Translations under genes and position numbers: made by a program | Origin: Neolewinella litorea | GTDB lineage: Bacteria > Bacteroidota > Bacteroidia > Chitinophagales > Saprospiraceae | Direction: 5' to 3' | Length of the DNA: 64,000 nucleotides | NCBI RefSeq assembly: GCF_004803465.1 | Contig: NZ_SRSF01000004.1 | Span: 62,001-126,000, forward strand | Part shown: positions 54,210 through 62,700 of the stretch, one piece after another | Layout: each line of letters opens with the position of its first letter | How positions within the stretch are numbered: position 1 is the stretch's first letter | Notes under the pieces: generated by a model | Told to the model about the DNA's origin: nothing | Databases searched by the model: none | Seen by the model: only the letters and a program-made list of their open reading frames with translations

Positions 54210-56426
54210 ATGACTGCTAAAGCGTCAGTTAACTTTCTGGAAGAGGCGTTAGCCGACACCTTTGGTTTTGATACCTTCAAGGGAAATCAGGAAGCGATCA
54301 TCCAATCGCTCTTCGACGGGAAGGATACCTTCGTCATCATGCCCACCGGAGGCGGTAAAAGCCTCTGCTATCAGTTGCCCGGCATCATGATGGAGGGGTG
54401 CGCCCTGGTAATTTCCCCCCTCATCGCCCTCATGAAAAACCAGGTCGACTCCATCCGTTCCTACGGGGACAGCGATGAGATCGCCCACTTTCTCAATTCC
54501 TCCCTCTCCAAGACCCAGATGCGGCAGGTGAAGGAGGACATTACCTCCGGTAAGACCAAGCTACTCTTCGTCGCGCCGGAAACACTCACCAAGGAGGAGA
54601 ACATCGAGTTCTTCCGCGACGCGAAGATCTCCTTCGTGGCCATCGACGAAGCCCACTGCATCTCGGAATGGGGCCACGACTTCCGCCCGGAATACCGCCG
54701 GATCCGGGAAATGCTGGACCTCATCGGTCATAACATCCCGATCATCGCTTTGACCGCCACCGCCACCCCCAAGGTGCAATCGGACATCGTCAAGAACCTC
54801 CGCATGGGGGAAGACCAGAATACCTTCGTCTCTTCCTTCAACCGCGATAACCTCTACTACGAGGTACGCCCCAAGGGAAAGAAGGAGTACACCTTCCGCC
54901 AGATCATCAAGCTGGTGAAGGAGATGCCCGACCAGTCGGGAATCATCTACGTCCAGAGCCGCAAGGCTGCCGAGGAGATCGCCCAGGCCCTGGTAGTCAA
55001 TGGCGTCAAGGCCGCTCCCTACCACGCCGGACTCGACCCCAAGACCCGCTCCCGCACCCAGGACCAGTTCCTCATGGAGGACGTCGACGTGATCTGCGCC
55101 ACCATCGCCTTCGGTATGGGTATCGACAAGCCCGACGTCCGCTTCGTGATGCACTACGACATTCCGAAGTCTATCGAGAACTACTACCAGGAAACCGGCC
55201 GCGCCGGCCGCGACGGCCTGGGAGGGCGGTGCATCGCATTCTACGCCTACAAGGATATCCTCAAACTGGAGAAATTCCTGCGCGACAAGCCGCTCATGGA
55301 GCGCGAAATGGGCGCCCAACTGATGCAGGAGGTAATGGCTTATTCGGAAACCACCGCCTGCCGCCGCCGCTTCCTGCTCCACTATTTCGGCGAGGAATAC
55401 GACGAGTCGAACTGCAACAAGATGTGCGACAACTGTCGCCATCCCCGCGAACGCGTGGGTGTCACCCAGGAAATGGTCCAGGCCCTCAACTCCGTCAAGA
55501 CCCTCGACGAAAACTACCCCCTCAAGACCCTCATCGAGTTCGTCCTGGGTAAGGAAACGAAGCAGATGAAGGACTACGGCTTCACCGACCTGCCCGGCTT
55601 TGGTACCGGTAAGGGCCGGGAGGAGGTGTTCTGGAGTTCCGTTTTCCGCCAGGCGCTCCTCAACAACCTGGTCCGCAAGGACATTGAGAGCTACGGAACC
55701 ATCAAGATCACCGAGGAGGGAGAAGCGTTCCTGAAAAACCCCACCCCCTTCGAGATCCCCATCGACCACGATTTTGAAAAGGAACTGGCCGAGGACATGA
55801 AAGGCGAAGCCGACGATGCCCGGGCCGTCGTGCTGGATGAACCCCTGCTGAAGGCCCTCAAGGACCTGCGCAAGAAGGAGTCCAAACGCCTCGGCATTCC
55901 CCCCTTCGTTATTTTCCAGGACCCCTCCCTGGTGGACATGGCTACCCGCTATCCCATCGACCTGGACGAGATGAAGAACATCCACGGGGTAAGCATCGGC
56001 AAAGCCCGCCGCTACGCCACGCCCTTCCTCCAACTCATCGAAAAGCACTGCGAGGAAAACCAGATCGACCGGCCCAGCGACTTTGTCGTTAAGCAGGTAG
56101 CCAACAAGTCAAAGACCAAGGTCAATATCATCCAGGGCGTCGACCGCAAGTTGCCCCTGGAGGACATCGCCTCCGGCAACCAGCTTTCCATGGACGAGCT
56201 CCTGAACGAGATGGTGGTCATCGTCTCCTCCGGCACCAAACTGAACATTGATTACTACATCGAGGAGGAAGTCGACGAGTACAGCCTGGAAGATACCTAC
56301 GAGTATTTCATGCAGGCCGAGACCGACGACCCCGACGTGGCCTTCCAGCACCTGCAGGAAGACGATGTTACCCTGGAGGAGATCAAACTGGTCCGCATCA
56401 AGTTCCTGAGCGAAATGGCCAACTAG
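54210..56426 (+). CDS. recQ: ATP-dependent DNA helicase RecQ
   Basis: 738-residue 3'-5' helicase for recombination and fork repair. Walker A TGGGKS (46-51), DEAH (146-149) with the aromatic-rich loop SEWGHDFRPEYR, motif VI QETGRAGRDG (327-336), the RQC zinc site with Cys384, Cys402, Cys406 and Cys409, the winged helix (about 425-535), and an HRDC domain (about 547-625). The tail of about 110 residues (EEEVDEYSLEDTYEYF) is acidic, and longer than in E. coli RecQ. A terminator follows. Confidence 0.97.
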   Translation: MTAKASVNFLEEALADTFGFDTFKGNQEAIIQSLFDGKDTFVIMPTGGGKSLCYQLPGIMMEGCALVISPLIALMKNQVDSIRSYGDSDEIAHFLNSSLSKTQMRQVKEDITSGKTKLLFVAPETLTKEENIEFFRDAKISFVAIDEAHCISEWGHDFRPEYRRIREMLDLIGHNIPIIALTATATPKVQSDIVKNLRMGEDQNTFVSSFNRDNLYYEVRPKGKKEYTFRQIIKLVKEMPDQSGIIYVQSRKAAEEIAQALVVNGVKAAPYHAGLDPKTRSRTQDQFLMEDVDVICATIAFGMGIDKPDVRFVMHYDIPKSIENYYQETGRAGRDGLGGRCIAFYAYKDILKLEKFLRDKPLMEREMGAQLMQEVMAYSETTACRRRFLLHYFGEEYDESNCNKMCDNCRHPRERVGVTQEMVQALNSVKTLDENYPLKTLIEFVLGKETKQMKDYGFTDLPGFGTGKGREEVFWSSVFRQALLNNLVRKDIESYGTIKITEEGEAFLKNPTPFEIPIDHDFEKELAEDMKGEADDARAVVLDEPLLKALKDLRKKESKRLGIPPFVIFQDPSLVDMATRYPIDLDEMKNIHGVSIGKARRYATPFLQLIEKHCEENQIDRPSDFVVKQVANKSKTKVNIIQGVDRKLPLEDIASGNQLSMDELLNEMVVIVSSGTKLNIDYYIEEEVDEYSLEDTYEYFMQAETDDPDVAFQHLQEDDVTLEEIKLVRIKFLSEMAN

Positions 56427-56440
56427 ACAAGACCAGCTGC

Positions 56441-56463
56441 CGGCGGCGGCGCGCAGGTGCAAA
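56441..56463 (+). repeat. Copy of a dispersed GC-rich intergenic motif
   Basis: cggcggcggcgcgcaggtgc, shared with 45751-45776 and similar to 3431, 28396 and 30783 (minus); it sits just after recQ. Confidence 0.45.
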
Positions 56464-56474
56464 GGTTAACCCCG

Positions 56475-56510
56475 AAGCCCGTTCCACCTTGGTGGGGCGG
56501 GCTTTTTTTT
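56475..56510 (+). terminator. Rho-independent terminator of recQ
   Basis: A stem of about 14 bp (56475-56488 with 56491-56504, two G-U pairs) followed by a run of eight or more T. Confidence 0.9.
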
Positions 56511-56736
56511 ACGTCCGAAGACTGCTGGCTACATCTACGATTAGCCAATTATCGCTAGGGATAGGGAGTTGCGCGCACCTATGGCCACGCTAGCTTCGCA
56601 TACGCTTTCTCCGCTCGATCCTCGAGTCGCTTTGCCGCGATCGAATCCCGATAATGCGACCAGTTCTGCCTTTTTTCGGTCCCCGAACCTTACACCCGGG
56701 CGCCGTGCCATGCTTATGCTTCAATCCCAACTCACT
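56511..56736. other. Upstream region of the second giant gene
   Basis: No gene. No good TAnnTTTG promoter was found; in-frame ATGs at 56710 and 56716 could extend the following gene by up to nine codons. Confidence 0.4.
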
Positions 56737-59700
56737 ATGAACGCACTGTACCCAACCCAACTTTTTTCATACCGCAGGGCGTGGCTTGTCCTGGCCCTGC
56801 TTGCCATTCTCTCACCCGTGTTTGCCCAACTGCAGGGCACATACACCATCGGCGGCAGCTCACCGAATTACTCCACCCTCGCGGCCGCGGTAGCGGATTT
56901 GAAGGCCAAAGGAGTTTCCGGCCCCGTGATCTTCAACCTGCGGGCGGCGACCTACGCCGGAAACGTGGAGCTGGAAGCCATCACCGGCGCATCTACCACG
57001 AATACCATAACCTTCCAGTCGCAAAGCGGCAAACCCGAGGACGTGATTATTCGCCACGCCGCTACTGACCCCAACGATGATTACGTCCTGCAGATCCAAG
57101 GGGGAAAACACTACCGGATCAAGAACTTGACCGTTGAGGCTGCCGGGGCCAGTTATGCCCGTACAATTACGGTTTTCGGCGAAGTTGCCGATCTGGTTAT
57201 TGAAAGCAACGACCTGCTGGTATCACAGGCAACTTACTACTATGATGTAGGCCAGTCGAACCTCTATTTATCGCCCACCTTGGCCAGTGACATTAAAATT
57301 CGGAACAACCACCTACGGGGAGGGAGCTACGGTATTTATTTTGCTAGTGCCGGCGGGGTGAGGTCGACGGATACGGAGATCACGGGTAACGTGGTGGAAG
57401 GCTTTCTTTATTACGGCGCATACCTTAGTTACCTTCAGGGCGGATTCTTTACCAATAATCGTATCATCGGTAACCGCGAAGGATCCGGCTACTACGGCCT
57501 GTCCATTAGCGACTGGGACGGCACGCCGTCCGCCCCGGTGCTGATGGCCAACAACTTCGTGGCCCTGCCCAGTGGTAGTCAGGCCGTATACCTGGTGAAC
57601 AGCGATCATCTCCGCTTTCACCACAATAGTGTAACCGCCAGCAATACCGCCTTTACGCAGTATTACGGAGAAAACGTTGCGATAAAGAACAACATCTTTC
57701 GGTCGGTTGCGGGACAGGCGGTACTGATGTCCGGCGTCACGGACCTGGACATGAACCACAACAACCTGTACACTGAGAGCCCTTATCTGGCGTACTGGGA
57801 AGGTATACAGGTAACGGACCTGGCCGCCTGGCGCAGTGCCTCGGGGCAGGACGCTAAATCCCTGAGCTTCGACCCGCAGTTCGTCTCCGCTACGGACCTG
57901 CACGCGACCGCGCCGGCGCTGGCCAACGCGGGAACCCCGATTGCGGGGATCACCAAGGACATCGACGGGCAAAGCCGGGACGCGACGCCCAGTATCGGGG
58001 CGGATGAGTACTCCGCCGCCGCGCTGGCCCCCCTGTCGGGCGTCTACACCATCGGCAAATCCGGAGCGGACTTTCCCACCTTCAACGCCGCGGTGGAGGC
58101 GATGCGCGTCAACGGCATTTCCGGGGCGGTGACCTTCAACGTGGCCTCGGGCACCTACAACGAGCAGGTAGCGATTCCGGACATCAACGGTGGGTCGGCC
58201 AGCAACACGATCACCTTTCAGTCGGCTACGGGCAAGGCCGAGGATGTAAAATTGACCTACGAGGCAATTGACTACAGCATGAACTACGTATTGCGGCTCA
58301 CCAACGCTTCTAACTTTCGCTTGCGAAACCTGACGGTAGAGAGCACGGGTGCTACTTCCTATACACGGGCGGTGGAAGTGATCAATCGGGCCGATGACCT
58401 GTTGTTCGAGGGCAACCGCCTGCTGGCACCGATAACGACAAACTATTACGATCAGAGCCAGGCCCTTCTCTATTTATCTCCCACGCTGGCCAGCGACATC
58501 CGCATCCGGAACAACCACCTAAGTGGTGGAAGTAACGGCATTTACCTCGTCGGCGTCGGCAACGCCAGACCAACGGATACAGAGATCACGGGTAACGTGG
58601 TGGAAGACTTTTTTTACTACGGTGTGACCCTGAATACCCTGCAGGGCGGATCGTTTACTGATAACCGTATTGTCGGTAACCGCGATGGCTACGGCTACTA
58701 CGGGCTGTCCATCAGCGACTGGGACGGCACGCCGTCCGCCCCGGTACTAGTGGCCAACAACTTCATTGCCCTGCCCAGTGGTAGTCAGGCGGTGTACTTG
58801 GTGAGCAGCGAGCATTTCCGCTTCCACTATAACAGTGTAACCGCCAGCAATACCGCATTTACGCAGTACTACGGAGAAAACGTCGCGATAAAGAACAACA
58901 TCTTCCGGTCGGTTGCGGGACAGGCGGTACTGATATACGGCGTCACGGACCTGGACATGAACCACAACAACCTGTACACCGAAGCACCTTACCTGGCGCA
59001 GTGGGAAAATACCCAGGTGACGGACCTGGCCGCCTGGCGCAGTGCCTCGGGGCAGGACGCCAAATCCCTGAGCTTCGACCCGCAGTTCGTCTCCGCTACG
59101 GACCTGCACGCGACCGCACCGGCCCTGGCCAACGCGGGAACCCCGATTGCGGGGATCACCAAGGACATCGACGGGCAAAGCCGGGACGCCACGCCCAGTA
59201 TCGGGGCGGACGAGTACTCCGCCGCCGCGCTGGCCCCCCTGTCGGGCGTCTACACTATCGGCAAATCCGGAGCGGACTTTCCCACCTTCAACGCCGCGGT
59301 GGAGGCGATGCGCGTCAACGGCATTTCCGGGGCGGTGACCTTCAACGTGGCCTCGGGCACCTACAATGAGCAAGTAACGATTCCGGACATCAACGGTGGG
59401 TCGGCCAGCAACACGATCACCTTTCAGTCGGCTACGGGCAAGGCCGAGGATGTAAAATTGACCTACGAGGCAATTGACTACAGCATGAACTACGTATTGC
59501 GGCTCACCAACGCTTCTAACTTTCGCTTGCGAAACCTGACGGTAGAGAGCACGGGTGCTACTTCCTATACACGGGCGGTGGAAGTGATCAATCGGGCCGA
59601 TGACCTGTTGTTCGAGGGCAACCGCCTGCTGGCACCGATAACGACAAACTATTACGATCAGAGCCAAGCCCTTCTTTATTTATCTCCCACGCTGGCCAGC

Positions 59701-62700
59701 GACATCCGCATCCGGAACAACCACCTAAGTGGTGGAAGTAACGGCATTTACCTCGTCGGCGTCGGCAACGCCAGACCCACGGGTACGGAGATCATGGGTA
59801 ACGTGGTGAAAGACTTTTTTTACTACGGTGTGACCCTGAATACCCTGCAGGGCGGATCGTTTACTGATAACCGTATCGTCGGTAGTAGCGATGGCTACGG
59901 CTACTATGGCCTGTTCATCAGCGACTGGGACGGCACGCCGTCCACACCGGTGCTAGTGGCCAACAACTTCGTGGCCCTGCCCACCGGTTCCCAGGGCGTA
60001 CAACTATCAGGCACTGATCATTTCCGTTTCTACTACAACAGCGTGTCCACCAGCAATCCCGCCTTTACGCAGTACAACGGAGAGAACGTCGCGATAAAGA
60101 ACAACATCTTCCGGTCGGTTGCGGGACAGGCGGTACTGATATACGGCGTCACGGACCTGGACATGAACCACAACAACCTGTACACCACCGAAGCCCCCTA
60201 CCTGGCGCAGTGGGAAAATACACAGGTGACGGACCTGGCCGCCTGGCGGAGTGTCTCCGGGCAGGACGCCAAATCCCTGAGCGTCGATCCGCAGTTCATC
60301 TCAACTACCGACTTGCACGCCCAGAACCTGGCCCTGTCGCAGGCCGGCGTAGCTGTTGCGGGAGTCACGAAAGATATCGACGGGGAAACGCGCGCTAATC
60401 CTCCGAGTATCGGAGCCGACCAGTTCGGAACCGATGGCGACGATATCCCCGATGCTGAGGACAACTGCCCGACGATGTACAATCCCGATCAGGCCGATTT
60501 TGATGGAGACGGCATCGGCGATGTCTGCGACCCCGACGACGACAACGACGGCGTAGCCGACAACGCGGATTGCGAACCCCTCAACGCCGCCATCAGCCAG
60601 CCTACTACTTTCTACGCCGACAAGGACAACGACGGTTACGGCAATGCCGCCGCAACAACCATAGCCTGCGTGGCACCTTACGGATACGTGGCCCGGGCGG
60701 GCGACTGCAACGACCTGAACGCCAACGTTAACCCCGGAACCCCCGAATACTGCGACGGCCTCGACAACGACTGCGACGGTATAGTCGACGACGGGGTAAC
60801 CCCCTACACCCTCTACGCCGACACCGACGGCGACGGACTGGGGGATCCAAATTCCACCGTAGAAGGATGCGACCAACCGGCAGGCTACGTCGGCAATAAC
60901 CTGGACTGCGACGATACAAACCCCAACATCGGACAGGCCACCACCTTTTACGCCGATAGTGACGGAGATGGGTACGGCAATGGGTCGGCGGCCACTACCG
61001 CCTGCACCGCTCCGCCCGGCTACGTCGCCCAGGCCGGCGACTGCAACGACGCGAACGCAACCGTTTACCCCGGGGCACCGGAACTTTGTGATGGCATTGA
61101 CAACGACTGCGACGGAAACATCGACGACGGTGTCGTTAACAGTACCTTCTTTTACGACGCAGATGGCGATGGATACGGTGATCCGGCAAATTCCATTACA
61201 GCCTGTGTGGCCCCGCCCAACTACGTCACCCAGGCCGGCGACTGCAACGATGCGAACGCCAGCATCAATCCCGGCGCCCCCGAACCCTGCGACGGCCTGG
61301 ATAACAACTGCAACGGCACCGTGGATGACGGCGTCGCCTCACTGACCTTTTACCAGGATGCCGACGGGGATGGCCTGGGCAACCCCGCCGTCTCAACACA
61401 AGCCTGCGCCCAGCCTGCCGGCTACGTCAACAATGCCCAGGACTGCGACGACACCGACGCTACCGTCGGACAGGCCACGGTCTTCTACGCCGATATGGAT
61501 AACGACGGCTACGGCAACGCCACCAAGAGCACCGCCGCCTGCACCGCTCCGGTAGGCTACGTCGCCCAGTCCGGCGACTGCAACGACGCAAACGCCACCA
61601 TTTACCCCGGCGCCCCGGAGCTCTGCGACGGCCTGGACAACGATTGCGACGGCAGCATCGACGAGGGCGCGACCGCCAACACTTTCTTCGCCGATGCCGA
61701 CAACGATGGCTACGGTGACCCGTCCAACAGCATCACCGCCTGCACGGCCCCGGCGGGCTACGTCGCCCAAGCTGGCGATTGTAACGACGCGGATGCCACG
61801 GTTTATCCCGGCGCCCCCGAACTTTGCGACGGTCAGGACAACGACTGCAACGGAACCGTAGACGACGGTGTAACCAACACATCCTTCTTCGCGGACGCCG
61901 ACGGCGACGGCCTCGGCAACCCGAATGCTATAGTAGAGGACTGCGCAATCCCTCCTGGCTACGTGACCAACGCCCTGGATTGCGACGATACGGACGCTGC
62001 CATCGGAGCGGAAGCCACCTTCTACGCCGACGCGGACAACGACGGCTACGGCGACCCGACCAGCATCACCACCGCCTGCTCGGCCCCGGCTGGTTACGTC
62101 ACCCAGGCCGACGACTGCAACGACGCCAATGCCACCATATATCCCGGCGCCCCGGAGCTCTGCGACGGCCTCGATAACGACTGCGACGGTTACGTGGATG
62201 AGGAAGGGGCCAACGCTACCTTCTACGCCGATGGCGACAACGACGGACTGGGAGACCCCACCGTATCCCTGCAAGGGTGCACCCCGCCCCCGGGCTACGT
62301 GAACAACGCCCTGGACTGCGACGACACCGACGCTACCGTCGGACAGGCCACCACCTTCTACGCCGATAAGGATAACGACGGCTACGGCGACGCCACCATG
62401 AGCACCACGGCCTGCACGGCCCCGGTGGGCTACCTAACCCAGGCCGGCGACTGCAACGACGCGAACGCCATCATTTACCCCGGCGCCCCCGAGCTCTGCG
62501 ACGGCCTGGACAACGACTGCAACGGCACGATCGACGACGCAGTAACCATCACCACCTTCTACGCCGACGCGGACAACGACGGCTACGGGGATGCGGCAAC
62601 CACCATTATGGCTTGTGTAGCCCCAACCGGCTACGTCTCGCAGGCCGGCGACTGCAACGACGCGAACCCCACCATCTACCCTGGCGCCCCCGAGCTTTGC

